Assembly (NCBI GenBank): GCA_004194705.1
Contig: SADC01001072.1
Span: 124,001 to 188,000 of the forward strand
Length of the DNA: 64,000 nt
Direction: 5' to 3'
From: Ditylenchus dipsaci
Lineage: Eukaryota; Nematoda; Chromadorea; Rhabditida; Anguinidae
The notes under the pieces were generated by a model. It did not search any database. It had not been told where the DNA came from and worked only from the letters and a program-made list of their open reading frames with translations. This document shows positions 22,085-33,723 of this stretch, in pieces; position 1 is the stretch's first letter, and the number at the start of each line of letters is the position of its first letter. The position numbers were made by a program, and so were the translations under genes.

Positions 22085-24912
22085 ATGTCAGTCGTCTACC
22101 TGCTAACTTGAATCCAGTTGCATTTCTGGTACATTACTTTAAAATATAAGCGCCGTATTGACTCTATTGATTCCCCTTACCTTAAAAGTTAAAAAAGTAT
22201 CCCAATAATTTTATTTCCAATTAAACTTCATTCAACATGATTCAAAATTCAAGATTCAAAGCAAGTGATTTATTTTCATTGTTGTTTCATTACGGTAGTT
22301 CCTCTAATAAGAGCCCCCCCCTTTTTTTTTCAATATCGTGTTTTGGCATTGTGTTTTTAATCCGTTTTTTGAAAAGTTCTGTCGGGCAAGCAACCAGTTA
22401 TCTTGTAGCTCACTGGCTACAAATCGAGTGGTGACTTGTCTGAGAAGTGTCTTCAAAAGTGAGCCGAAAACACAATGCCAAAAACACGATTTTGAACGAC
22501 GGGGGAGGGGGGGGGGGGCTTATTAGAGGAAATACGGTAAATTTGTTTGCCATCGCGTTGATGACTCACTTGCATGACCATCGAATTCTCTCTCCTTAGT
22601 GTTTTTGCCGGTTGATCTTTTTGGTAACTTTTCGAGTCATTCTAAAGTAGATACATTTTGACACTATCGGGACTGGGATAAATAGAATGAATATGGCACA
22701 AATCTAAAGCAGTAAATATTCGTTTTTAGGTTGGGATATGGCGCTCTGAACACGGGTGCTTTTTCACACAAATTATCCTGAAGTTTGGTTCTATTCTAGA
22801 ATCAGGTGCCAAAAACAGCTTACTAAAAACAACAGGGGGACCTAGCTGAATTCCGCAAAAATCAATAGGGGGGACCAAGCTGTTTTCTGGCACCCGGTTC
22901 TAGAATAGAACCGAAGTTTTTAACTTCAATTTTATGTTTTAAGAGGCAAAGCTATTTTCCTACTATTCCCAATTCACAGTGAGCATAATAGTTTGTCAGT
23001 ATAACTCAACGGTGTCTTTATTAAATTTCAGTACGGTGAAGAAATCCAATTTAGTCTGGCTGACACAAACATGCACTCCTCTAAAGCACTCAATTACACG
23101 TAAAAATGATTACCATAAAAATTTGTTGAAAAGTTTCTAAAGATTTTAGAGCCTTTGCTTGGGGAATCAACCAAGGCAATCAAGAGCTGCATAGTGAGAA
23201 CGCTACCTCACTGTTAAAGAGGGCACCACCAGGGCATCTTTGACCACTGTGATGAACAATGGTTAGTTTTCTTAACTTATTTACTGGCATACAACTGGCT
23301 TTTACAGGACGGTTCAAGAAATTTTCCAAATTTGAAATGGCCAAACTTTTGTCGTTTTTCGCTGTTACCTTAAAAAATATTTCGTGTGTCAAGTGAAAAA
23401 AATTAAAAAAATTTTCTCACAAGAAGAAAATCGAAAATTTGCTAAAAGATGGGGAGTTTTCAAAATCTCAAAAATTTTCATTTTTTATTTGAAGACCGAA
23501 CGCGAGCACTTGGAAGATAATTGCAAAAAGCAATTTGGTCGAAATTATTTTCGGAACTTGGTTATGGCCATTTCAAGATGGGCTGTATGTGAATTTTCCC
23601 ACCAAAGTGTGAAATTCCCCGCCAAATTCAAATTCGTTCCAAAATAGTGAATTTCCCCACCAAAGTTGTGAAATTCTCCAGCAAATTTTTTATTTCATTG
23701 TCTGTGCTATTTATCGTGCATAAAATTTGAGCATTGTCTCTTTTTTCGTTCATGGAAGGCAGTTCTAGTAATTATGCCGCAGGAATTTCGGTTTCTCATG
23801 TTTTCATCACATGCTTTTATTTAGCAAAAAAATGCAGGCTAAAAATTCGAATTCTTGGAAAATTATGCAAAATTTGGTTTGCCTGGATAGAAAAAGGCAT
23901 GAATAATTTTTAACAAATTTGGTGCGGAAATTCACTATTTTTAGAACGAATTTGAATTTGGTGGGAATATAATTATTTAATAGGGAAATTCACACTTTTG
24001 GTGGGGAAATTCAGTTTGCTCCTTTCAAGATGGGAACATTTCTTCAATCACCTAGTTTTTAGGTTAAAATTGAAAACACCCGTCAAAATATGTAAATCTC
24101 CCGTCAAATTTTTTAAACTTCTTATTATCGGTGATTTCTTTTCATTTTTTTTTATTTTTTGCACCAGCATGTAGCCCTGAATCTCTAGGTTTTAATGAGC
24201 TAAAAACTGGCTATATACAATGTTAAAAGTTTGAGAACAATTATATTTTTTTAAACTACACCTATTTTTCAAAAATGAATTGTTTTTCCTACTTTTCAAT
24301 ATTGTAGTCAGCCATTTGATAGCTCATAAGAAACTAGAAATTCAGGGCTACATGCTGGTTCAAAAAAACCAAAATTTGAAAAGTAGACACCGAAATAAGA
24401 AGTTTTCAAAATTTAAGGGGGTAAACACATAATTTTAAGGGGTCTTTTCACCTACAGCCTTTTTTACTGGTCTTTTCAGGGTTTGTCACAATTGAAGAGG
24501 GGCCGGTCTCCAACAACCGCATTCGGTTTCGCCTTGTGGACATAGGCAGAATCAGCTTTAGTCGTGATCTTCCTGTTCACGATGTATGTTCAAAAAGTAA
24601 TAATTAGGCTAAATTAAAACAAAATATTGTTCTTAGTTGGTTCGTGAATGGACCCTAGTTGACAGCAGGACGTTGGAGTCAGGCTAGATATGGAGGTATT
24701 TTTTATGTTTTGATTATCAATACTCCAACAATTTCAGACGCTCACACACGGGATGCAAGAGCATACTGTGGTATGTTTTTTTACACAAAAACTTTCAAAA
24801 ATTCTTTAAAAAGGTGCTCTCACACCAAGAGATAATTATTTGAAGAATCTATACAGTCAGCAAACAAATTGAAATTTTTCAGATCACCTACACCAGAATA
24901 TTCCATGATTAA
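22085..24912 (+). CDS. Nitrobindin/THAP4-like heme-domain protein
   Basis: Eight short exons can be linked: ~22085-22128 (LPANLNPVAFL), 22730-22782 (VGIWRSEHG), 23032-23099 (YGEEIQFSLAD...ALNYT), 23150-23261 (AFAWGINQ...TVKEGTTRASLTTVMNN), 24480-24583 (GFVTIEEG...IGRISFSRDLPVHD), 24637-24695 (LVREWTLVDSRTLES), 24738-24770 (TLTHGMQEHTV) and 24883-24912 (ITYTRIFHD). The order and motifs match the nitrobindin beta-barrel, a heme protein linked to NO/peroxynitrite chemistry. The C-terminal QEH is the likely heme-ligand region. Length, ~150 residues, is usual for the stand-alone domain. Frame breaks of one base lie near 23202 and 24680, exon 2 is also out of phase, and the start codon is unsure. 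Foldback elements occupy introns 1, 2 and 4. Confidence 0.75.
22291..22539. mobile_element. TA-flanked pogo-like MITE (AATAAGAGCCCC word)
   Basis: TACGGTAGTTCCTCTAATAA faces TTATTAGAGGAAATACGGTA. An inner inverted repeat (TCGTGTTTTTGGCATTGTG type) matches that of the element at 34481-34724, whose end sequences differ. It lies in nitrobindin intron 1. Confidence 0.75.
22787..22911. mobile_element. 125-bp hAT-like MITE at a nitrobindin splice donor
   Basis: The ends GGTTCTATTCTAGAA and TTCTAGAATAGAACC are perfectly inverted. They are flanked by TGAAGTTT (22779-22786) and CGAAGTTT (22912-22919), an 8-bp duplication with one mismatch. It begins four bases after the predicted end of exon 2. Confidence 0.75.
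23587..24470. mobile_element. Two adjacent foldback elements in nitrobindin intron 4
   Basis: The first (23587-24013) is a palindrome with arms GTGAATTTTCCCACCAAAGTG and GGTGGGGAAATTCA and repeated CCCCACCAAA words. The second (~24060-24470) has arms around GTAGCCCTGAATCTCTAGG (24173) and the inverse CTAGAAATTCAGGGCTACAT (24336). Together they separate exons 4 and 5 by 1.2 kb. Confidence 0.65.
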
Positions 24913-25358
24913 ACATGCGGAGACAAAGAATACTGGGAATGGCCAATAAAAACGGTCTTTTGACATTTTTGATTTTTTTAACACATGTACTTATTTATGT
25001 CTAACATTTTTTTCCGGCAAAAGCAGCAAAAAAATTTCAAAAATTTAAGTCACAAAAAAACCTTAGCAAGATGCTTAGTGTACGAGACTTATGATTTAAA
25101 CTTGGAATGCCAATATTTTAAATAACGACCATCCAACTTTAGATCGTATCTTGGCCACCAAGCATCTTTTTCAAAGACTGCTGAGTGATTCGGATTTCTT
25201 TAAAAAAATTTATTCCAATGAGCATCAGAAAAAGTCTACATGAATGAGTATTTTATTTGAAAAAAATCAAGAAAATTTCAAAAAAACCAATTGCTAACTG
25301 ACCATACACCAAGAATACAAATATCTGTACAAAAATATATCTTGGTATCAATAATAAA

Positions 25359-26480
25359 TTATGAAATGTCTTCTATATGTGAAATAAAGTTGTACAATTC
25401 TGCATCGCACCTGTAACAAATTATTATAATTACAGTCAAACCTCTATATAACGGCCCCCCCCTAAAAGTTCGTTCCCACCTTGGGTCCGACACTTTTTTT
25501 AGCTCGATTTTCAAAGCTTTTTTTAAATTCTGTTTTGACAGTCTGGTCGCAAATATAGCGAAGATTCCGATTTTGCCGATCGTTTTTCAATATTTGAATA
25601 ATTTTACTTTTAAAAAATACAAAACCTCTATATAACTGCCCTCTAAAAAAATTAGAGGGCCGTTATATAGAGGTTTTGTATTTTTAAAAGTAAAATTATT
25701 CAAATATTGAAAAACGATCGGCAAAATCGGAATCCTCGCTATATTTGCGACCAGACTGTCAAAACAGAATTTAAAAAAAGCTTTGAAAATCGAGCTAAAA
25801 AAAGTGTCGACCCAAGGTGGGAACGAACTTTTAGGGGGGGGGCCGTTATATAGAGGTTTGACTGTACTTTCCTCAAAAATCGCTGAACCCAAAATATTGA
25901 AATTTAGTATGAATTTCTTACCTGCTGAAGATTGCTGAATGTGTAGGTAATTTCTCAAACACCTCTGGACGTATATAAACAATAATGTTGGACCAAATCG
26001 AAGACTCCCTTCCGATGGCTATTTGCCAATTGCCAAAATCGGCCAAACGAAAGTCTTCTTCCATGGAATTTGTGACTATAGAATACAGTTTTGGAGGTAG
26101 ACATGTCTAGTAGTCTAAATTTCCGATTAAATACAAGCAATGGAGGTGTTGATGGCGTCTAAATTTTTTTTTCTAAATTTATAAAAAATTGTCATGTGTT
26201 TTTGCCTGACTTCTCTCGGACATGCCACCAATCAACTGTGAGTGAAACCTGTCCTGGGCATTTCGATCGAAAATGCATAGTTGAGAGGTGAAAATTGTAG
26301 TGGTGAATTGTGCCTGAGTTGAGCAACAAAATTCGGGTCAATCTGGCTTTGTTGGTTGTATTCGGATGGGAGGAAGAGCCAGTCCACAAACAGGGAACAG
26401 CATTTTCTTGATTTGAAGAGCGTTGATTGCAGTGGTAATCATTACTTTTCTGCTCTGATTGGAACTTAAAAGTTTTGGAT
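25359..26480 (-). CDS. Unidentified protein, C-terminal exons
   Basis: Three minus-strand blocks look like linked exons: ~26480-26249 (LFVDWLFLPSEYNQQSQ... NYAFSIEMP), 26106-25922 (LPPKLYSIVTNSMEEDF... WSNIIVYIRPEVFEKL, ending in an AG|GTAAGA donor) and 25410-25359 (CDAELYNFISHIEDIS-stop after TTACAG). The last junction is in phase. Codon-like composition, absence of repeats and good splice sites support a real gene. The family was not recognised, and the upstream part was not found. A pogo-like MITE (25434-25866) sits in the last intron. Confidence 0.45.
25434..25866. mobile_element. Pogo-like MITE, near-perfect palindrome
   Basis: The ends TACAGTCAAACCTCTATATA and TATATAGAGGTTTGACTGTA are inverted, and most of the 433 bp is mirror-complementary about ~25645. 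C-run/G-run segments follow the ends. It shares interior sequence with 19686-19936. Confidence 0.85.
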
Positions 26481-26759
26481 TATAGTTTGTCGTATTTTAT
26501 TAAAATAGTGCACCATAAACTGTGCTGATTGGCCTTCGTCCACCAAACAATAGTTGCAATGATTGGTATTGCATTGCAGCTTCCTTTGGGAATAATACAG
26601 CAATTGACCAAACTAAATTTTTCATAGTTACATATGAGTAAGTCTGTATTTTTGGTATTTCTAATCTTTTTTCTTCAAATTTTCGATCTATGAAGTGTAG
26701 TAGAAGCATTCCTCAACTTCGAACGGCCGTAACTTTTTATTCTGGCGCAATTTCGAGAG

Positions 26760-26950
26760 TCTGCTTATTTGCATTCGGCTTCCCTTGTCCGTCCAAAATT
26801 CGGTGCAGGTGTCGGCCGTCCGCCGTCCTGGACGTTTTCCACCGGCCGCCCTCTGGCCGGCCAAAAAAACGGCCGGTCGTGACGGCCGTCCGGTTTTCAG
26901 CGCCGTCGGACGGGGACGGGCATGGCCGGACGGGCGGTCACTATGGTAAG
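26760..26950. repeat. GC-rich CGGCCGTC repetitive block
   Basis: A ~180-bp island of CGGCCGTCC/GGACGG words, in both orientations, stands out from AT-rich surroundings. It resembles the interior of word-array elements such as 49038-49360 (GGGACGGGAC). Its ends were not resolved. Confidence 0.45.
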
Positions 26951-26989
26951 GATAAAACTTTTGCCCAAACATTAAGCTTCTGTAAGTTT

Positions 26990-27345
26990 TTGGCGTAGAG
27001 GCGTTAGGCCCTTTTTCCCACTTTTTGGCGTTCTGCCTTATGTTCTGTTTAGCCACTTAGGCCTTATTTTTTTGGCTCAGACTGAGGGTAGGCCAGCGCA
27101 CGTTAGCGGGACTGAAAAATGTCTTACGCACTACAAATGGCTTGAAAATAAGACCTAAGTGGCTAAAACAGAACATAGGGCAAACGCCAAAAAGTGGAAA
27201 AAGGGCCTAAAGGCTACGACCAGAGTTTTTCAGCTTGGTTTCTAACAAAACAAGGCGTAGAATTTAATTTTAGGTATAGTTTTGTTAAAAACCAAGTTGA
27301 AAAATTTGCACACAAGTTCAATGATTAGGAAATTTTTTCGAATTG
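26990..27345. mobile_element. Foldback element plus a related inverted segment
   Basis: 26990-27222 is a palindrome (arms TGTTTAGCCACTTAGGCC and its inverse at 27152-27172). It is followed by a second inverted segment around TTTCTAACAAAACAAGGC, which is related to sequences at 48820-48960 and 50680-50830. The ORF at 27343-27594 lies in repeat-derived DNA and is not called a gene. Confidence 0.55.
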
Positions 27346-27721
27346 GCGGGGAACAACCATTGTCGGAGACGGCAATGGCCCTTTAATGAACAATGGGCAT
27401 GTCAAGATGGGACCAATTCATATGGGCAAAATCAAATTGGGCCACTATTTTTAACTGCGGAAAACAGATATGATTATCAAACCATTGTGTGGCATTACGA
27501 AACTCAGTCACTTCATTGGGTGGTATTAACTTGTCCATGTGGTCACGCATCAGCAGTCAGCGGAGTCAGAAAAAAACGATTTGAAAAAACCTAATGTTTG
27601 GAATGCCAACTTTGGACAGGGGTGAAAAAAGACATGATAATTTGAAAAAATCAGAAACACAATTTTTATAAGATTTTGTTTTTCGGCTTGCAATCCCGCA
27701 ATGTTACAAAACACACGACTT

Positions 27722-28928
27722 CTATGTCGAACAAACGGCGAGATTCAAAAAAAAGTAACCATTTGTCTCTTCTTCATTATTGATAAGTACGCAAATACAA
27801 ATGTGACTGTCTACAAGAATTGTCCATTCGAGCTGCATTGACACCTTGGGTTTTTTTCTTTTATCTATCTTCTTTGGCTGGGCATTCAACACTTCAACTA
27901 TGTCAGGCCTATAAAACAATTAATATATTTTTGACGATATATGTCACACAGTATTTTTGACAATAAGGTCTTATGCAGTTGCCTATCCAGGGGGTGAAGG
28001 GCAAAGGGCACGTCCGAAAGAAAAGAACTGCTAGTCCCCGCCTTTTCCGTGTCGCGCACGGGTATGCCCCTTTTTAATGAATTTTAAAAATTAAAGCCAT
28101 GCGCCAAAATTGTAAGTGTTAGAGGCGGAGGTGGAGAAGAATTTTGATGTAAACGCAATCCTATGGCGCTTACTAGAGAAAATACGGAATTTTCTTACCT
28201 ATTATTGCGAAGAGGAGCCAAGCTGCTTAGTTCATCAAAAATTTGATGAAGAAGTTCCTTTCTTGCTTTCAAGTCGATCTGCGCTTTTTCCAAGTCACTT
28301 TCTAATTTTTCTGCATTTACCTCTGTGCTAGTCAGCACTTTTTGCATTTCCATTCTGTGGAAGATGGTGGATATGCCTCTAAGGCTCTACCCCGTTAGCG
28401 CCCAAATTGTTTGCGCCAAAAATCGTTACAGCTAAAACCGTTACATTTTTAATTAATTAGCTTGCTAGATATAGTTTTTCTAAGTAATTTTGTGTGCATA
28501 TTGTAATTTACAAGTTAATACTCAAATTGATGCCAGAGAGACGGGCTACATTTTGAGCACAAGGTTGTAAATGACCACAGCTGCGAAATTGACTAAAAAC
28601 TCCAAAAGTTCTCAAAAAAGTCCAGAATTCCGATAATTTTGGAGTTTTTAGTAAATTTTGCAGATATGGTCATTTACAACCTTGTGCTCAAAATGTAGCC
28701 CGTCTCTCTGGCATCATTTGAGTATAAACTTGACAATATCCACAAAATTACTTAGAAAAACTATATCTAGCAAGCTAATTAATTAAAATGTAACGGTTTT
28801 GGCTGTAATGATTTTTGGCGCAAACATTTGGGCGCTAACGGGGTAGAGCCGCCTCTAACTAGACCTGAATCATTTTTACCATAATTACAGATTTGCGTTT
28901 CGATGCGAACAACAACTGGGCCGAGCAT
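27722..28928 (-). pseudogene. Unidentified coiled-coil gene, exon split by a MITE
   Basis: Exon A starts at ATG 28928 (MLGPVVVRIETQICNYG). After removing 28383-28850 and one 8-bp target copy, it continues without interruption into VRGISTIFHRMEMQKVL and a Glu/Leu/Lys-rich coiled-coil-like stretch (KLESDLEKAQIDLKARKELL), ending in an AG|GTAAGA donor at 28199. Exon B (27908-27722) joins in phase (RPDIVEVLNAQPKKIDKRKK) and ends in a stop. Total length is roughly 150 residues. The family was not recognised. The insertion breaks the coding exon unless it is spliced out, so this allele is probably non-functional. Confidence 0.45.
28383..28850. mobile_element. 468-bp foldback element with perfect 8-bp TSD GCCTCTAA
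   Basis: The ends GGCTCTACCCCGTTAGCG and CGCTAACGGGGTAGAGCC are inverted, and the duplication GCCTCTAA flanks it exactly (28375-28382 and 28851-28858). Most of the element is palindromic, with inner arms containing GAGAGACGGGCTACATTTTG. The 8-bp duplication suggests hAT-type mobilisation. Confidence 0.85.
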
Positions 28929-28929
28929 C

Positions 28930-30540
28930 TTTTATCGTAATGCTTCCTCTACATGAGGTGATATTGGGTGTAAACGGCCAAAAGTTTTATTCAAAAAATT
29001 AATTTGGCAGAACTTTTGGCGTTTATGAAATCTACTCTTTCTTCAAAAGTGATTAGAATCATATCTTGCAGTGTACTTTTCTACGTAAGCTTCCTCCCAA
29101 GGGATTTTAAAATGGTCTGAAAGGACCCGAGTTAGATTTAAAGACGTGTTTCTATAAAGCAGTGGTAAAACGTTGGATTTGACTTATTTGGTGTCTCAAG
29201 TTTAAAACCGACTAAAGACAGCACTTTTTTCATTATAACTTTCTTTTGACCAGAAACATATGCTAGTTTACAGATACAGAATCTCGTGCTCTATCTGACA
29301 TCGCCAATTTTGAGAGTGCGAAAAAGAAAAACATCCGCTTATTAGTGAAGAGACTTGTAAAAAGCAGCAAAAAACGTTTTTGAATTTCCACCAAACTTTA
29401 TATTGGTCTTTTCGGACCTTTGAAAGCCTTGCTCCCGATGATAATATTCCTAAGAATCCGTTGTGGGATCGTGACTTGCTGACCTTACGTGCACAATGAT
29501 CCGTTTTTCATCCGCATCCGCACTCAAAAGCACAGTATAGAAAAATCAATGAAATTTGTTTCCGTATATACATTTAGTAGTCCGCATCGCGGACTCTATT
29601 GCGAACTACATTAAATGCATATACGAAACAGGATTGTTCTAACGCCGGCGTTTACAAAGCGTTACGCCGCAACGAAAACAAACGCCGTCGTTTTTTTTGA
29701 ACTTTATATACGCACCGCCTTAGGTCACAGGTTCGACTACCACTAGCTGCATGTGGCTCTAGTCAACTTTAGGTCCCCCAAATTTGCCTTGGTCCCCCTG
29801 TTGTTTTTCTTTAAAATGCCTTGGTCCCCCCTGTCGTTTTGAAGGTGATCATGTTCAAGGTGATCATGTTAACCATAATCACCATGATCACCATGATCAC
29901 ATTATTATTATAACTCTATTGGACAGGGGGACCAAGGCATTTTTCAAGAAAAAACAAAAGGGGGGACCAAGGCAAATTTGGGGGGGGACCTAAAGTTGAC
30001 TAGAGCCCTGCAGACCTTATTTTTTTTTCTCTTTTTATTTACAAGTTTAGTGCCAAAATGTAGCCAAGCTTCTGGGCTTTCATTTGAGCTATCATACAGA
30101 AAAAGTTGGTATAAAGTCAGGGCTAAAATATAAAAATCCAATTCGGTGAAATCCTCAATAGGACTATATCAGTACTTTTCGTAGTATCCTGGAACTGACG
30201 TTTCCCCCCAATTTTAATTTACATACTCATTTGCAACCTTACACTCAAAATGTAGCCCTGCTTCTGGCCGACATTTTCAGCATACGGTTGTATAAAATCA
30301 TGTAAATTGAAATCGCAAAAAATCTCAGTTCCTATTACGCATCATTTTGGCTAGTTTCCTTTAATTTTGGTAGTCATTGCCAAAAATCGCAAAATTGAGG
30401 CCGTTACTGACAGCAAAGCAGTGCTGGAAATGGTTGCAATCGATTGCTTGATGATTTTTGGACCTAAAAGTCAAAAAACTTACTAAAAAGTAAATCAAAA
30501 CACCCCAGAGAGACTAGAACTTACGACAAAAACGATGCGT
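28930..30540. other. Repeat-derived intergenic DNA
   Basis: No gene is supported. Features seen: a foldback at ~29745-30008 (TCTAGTCAACTTTAGGTCCC facing its inverse, with ACCAAGGCA words and a TGATCACCA microrepeat in the loop); a tRNA T-arm-like motif, GGTCACAGGTTCGACTACC, at ~29724; and several TGTAGCC..TTCTGGGC core motifs (28535, 30060, 30258). Confidence 0.5.
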
Positions 30541-30544
30541 ATAT

Positions 30545-30720
30545 AAAGTCCCCCCCCCTTTAAAACGGCTCACCCCGGCTATGACACAAACTGTTCTAGA
30601 AATGAATGATTCTGACACTAATTCATTATGACACTAATTCAAATAAACATTAATTGGTTTCGACACGATTTGTTTTGAAAATAATTGTGCTGCATTTAAA
30701 TTTCTTTATAAAAAAATATT
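30545..30720. repeat. Left arm of a distant inverted pair
   Basis: CGGCTCACCCCGGCTATGAC...TTTCGACACGATTTGTTTTG reappears inverted at about 37175-37325 with few differences, 6.5 kb away. The intervening DNA contains the pogo element, the RPS27 copy and several MITEs. Confidence 0.7.
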
Positions 30721-31350
30721 TTTGAGATTAACGAACTTGGAAATAATTAATTAGACACTTTCATATGGCTCTCTTTTGCTATAAAAGGCTCATATTATCC
30801 GAGATGCTTACTCATCCGGGATGCTGAGTCAAAAACGGTGTAGGTAAAATGATCTCCGATGGGCTAAGGTGTTTACCACCTGAGGAGGTGAATATGCACC
30901 TGCATGGCCTGAATAGTCAAAAAAAAAGTCAAAAAAATTTAAAATTAAAACAAATCGTCCCATAATACGTAAAAACATTTAGGAAATGAGGTGTTTTAAG
31001 ATCAAAATTAGGTGGGGTGGGTAACACATGTCCAGGTGGATATCCACCCGATTGACGTGAAAATTCAAAAGTTAGTCAAAAGAAAACATTTTTCCTTACC
31101 TAAAATTCTGTGGGAATTTGAAATTTTTGAAAAAATTTTATTTGAAAAAAAAATTTTTTTTTTTTGAAAAAATTTAATTCCCATCTCTGCTCCCAGATGG
31201 ATCGCCACTTATCCCCCTGACCACGTGGTCTGGTGGTACGCATAGATTATGCTTAGATTAATTCTTAGATTGATTATTATGCTTATTATTATTGATATTT
31301 ACGCCTAGATATTCTAAAACAAAAGCTAGTCAAATTTAAAAAAAAACAAA

Positions 31351-33723
31351 TACCGTAAATACTCTAATAAACGGAGACTCTCTAATAAACGGAGACTCTC
31401 CGAGGAGGGTTGAAAAATAAAAGGAGACCCTCTAATAACGGAGACCCAGTACAATAAAATCGTGCAATACAATTCGACCAAACAATTTTGAACGACGTAT
31501 ATTGACGATAAGCGAGAAAGAAAAGAATCGACAGACATTTATTCAACAAACAAAAACTGTTCATCATCAGTCAACATCTCAAAATTCGGTTCCTCCTCGT
31601 CTTCCTCGATACCCGCATCTTCAGAGTCGTTGCTTCCGTCACCAGCCATCTGTTGAGCTCTAAATTCTTTCAGAAGCTGCAATCCTTTTGTGCCAATGGA
31701 TTCGTCCGGTTTGAAGCAGGTGATCTTGTCATCTCCGAGCCGTCAATCGGAGTAGTCAATGCGCAGACTGAAAAGAATAAGAGAATGAGGTAATGTGTTG
31801 CAATCATCAACTCAACTTAAAAGAAACAAACCTTCAAATGATTTGACAATGGTTTCCTTCGATATTTCTTTCCAACCTCGAACGATCCAGTCAAAAATCA
31901 CTTCCAATGCCGGAGCTTTCGGGTTTCCACCTCGAGTGAATTCTTTTTGAGAGTCGTTCGTCATCCAATTGGTGTAATAGTCTCGAATGTGGCCCTTGAA
32001 TGGCTTGTTCCAGCTGACGTCCGGAGCCTGAAGGAGAAAAATGTAAAGAATACTTTACGGTAAAAAATATCCTACCTGGATAAACTTCGTGCAACCCCAG
32101 GGATGAAAGCCGCTTCGATGCCCAATTTCTTCAGCACTACCATAGTTTTCGCGCTCTTGTGCGCTGCAAAGGCGTCCCACACAAGAAGTCGCTTGCCCGT
32201 AAAGACTGCGCCAGCCTTGATCACTTTGCACAAGAAATCTTCAGTTGTTAAGTCGTCCATCCAAACAGATCCATTCCAATTGACAAATAGTTTACCTTTG
32301 AACTCCTTTTCAATCATCGGCACTGGACGCTTGCGGTTAACGAGTACATACGGCAGGAGCTTTGTTCCATCCGATCTGGCGGCCAAGCAGACAGTCACTC
32401 GCATCTTCTCATGTCCAGTTGTTAGCACAGTCACCTGTAAACATGACTTGAATAATTGAGTTTGATGAAATTTAAGAAACAAAAATCTTTACATCTTTCA
32501 CTCCCCTCGTATCAATGCATCGGTTGTCCGGGCAATCAAACCAAACAGCTGTTTCATCCATGGCAATCATCTGAGAGAAATTCGTTTTCTTTCGCAGCTG
32601 TTCCACATGGACCACGAATTTCGCAACTGCCTCCGCGTAGTTTTCCGGTAATTTTGAGCTGTAGTTGTGCGCCGACGGAGAACGAAATTGTGTCGCTTCA
32701 AGAAACTGCAGAGCCAACCAACGGAAATCTAGAATTAATAGAAATTTCTAATTAAAGCTACAGAAAAATATCAGTATTGCCTTCATTTCAGTGGCACGGA
32801 AAAGTTCTGCTGCTTTGGTTGAGATGATCCGCCGAGAAACTGGCTGCTTGTTTTCACGCGTTTCTCGGATCCATTGGGCCAGTTGAACATCGCGCTCCGG
32901 ATAAGCCACCTTTCGTCCGCCGCCATTGAGTTTCATGCGCTTGCTTCCACGGGTATGTTTCTGAAATGGAATTACTAATATCTATTATGGTATCGAAAAT
33001 TAGAGACTACGAGAAATTCAAATAATTCTTACACTTGCTGTCTGAGTTCGTTTTCCTGTTTTGTCCACTCTTGAATTCGAGCCCAAGTGACACAGAACTT
33101 CTTGGCTGCGGATTTGATCGATTTGTTCTTGCGCGCCCATTCGACCGCCTCAAGCTTTGTCGCCGCATTGTAGTGGTGTCGCTTCCGGCTGCTTTTCGGC
33201 GTTCCCTCATCCTCGTGCAACTGCAGCTCATCTTCTTCGCCAGGAAGCATCTGAAAACATCGGTATCGAAAGTAGGTAAACAAATCTACAAAAACCTACA
33301 TTCAATCGCTCCTCGTCTTCCGCATTGATGGCTGCCTGTCGATCCCAGTTCTCGTTAGCTTCCTGCATCGCATCCATTCGAGCCGCTTGATCGGAGTTTT
33401 CGTTAGAGACCATCTTAAATCAGCAAATGAAGACAAAGTAAACGGCGAAAATAATAAACCCCAAGCAAACTGATGACAAAAATTAATTTTTCTGCCTTAT
33501 TTTTAGACTGACTGTTTCAAAAGATATTCTGTCTGAAAATGTTTTGAATGAATTTTGTTTTTGAATTCTTTTTGAGACATAACAGAATTCAAATCAAACT
33601 GTTTTGAATGTTGAAAAATAAACGGAGACTCTCTAATAAACGGAGACTCTCTAATAAACGGAGACCCTCCGAGGAGGGTTGAAAAATAAACGGAGATCTC
33701 CGTTTATTAGAGTATTTACGGTA
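31351..33723. mobile_element. Complete pogo-like DNA transposon
   Basis: The left end TACCGTAAATACTCTAATAA and right end TTATTAGAGTATTTACGGTA are inverted and consistent with a TA target. Behind them the word TAATAAACGGAGACTCTC(T/C) repeats two to three times on each side, followed by GAGGAGGGTTGAAAAATAAA. The element encloses the DDE transposase at 31539-33413. It is the only element in the window that has both these ends and a transposase, so it is a candidate source of mobility for the TACCGTA-ended MITEs. Confidence 0.85.
31539..33413 (-). CDS. Pogo/CENP-B-type DDE transposase
   Basis: Seven or so exons on the minus strand. The N-terminus is acidic. A CENP-B-like HTH follows (KLEAVEWARKNKSIKSAAKK...WARIQEWTKQ), then RKVAYPERDVQLAQWI...SRRIISTKA. 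The catalytic core shows MIAMDETAVWFDCPDNR (first Asp), LLVWDAFAAHKS (second Asp) and QAPDVSWNKPFKGHIRDYY (third Asp), as in DDE_1-type pogo transposases. The C-terminus is strongly acidic (EDEEEPNFEML). It cuts and pastes the surrounding element by recognising its inverted ends. One intron seems to use a GC donor (AAG|GCAATA near 32778), and a one-base break lies near 31733, so activity is uncertain. Confidence 0.85.

Noticed and set aside
27343..27594. 83-codon ORF
   Set aside because: It overlaps sequence related to foldback arms at 48900-49030, and no domain or splice context supports it.
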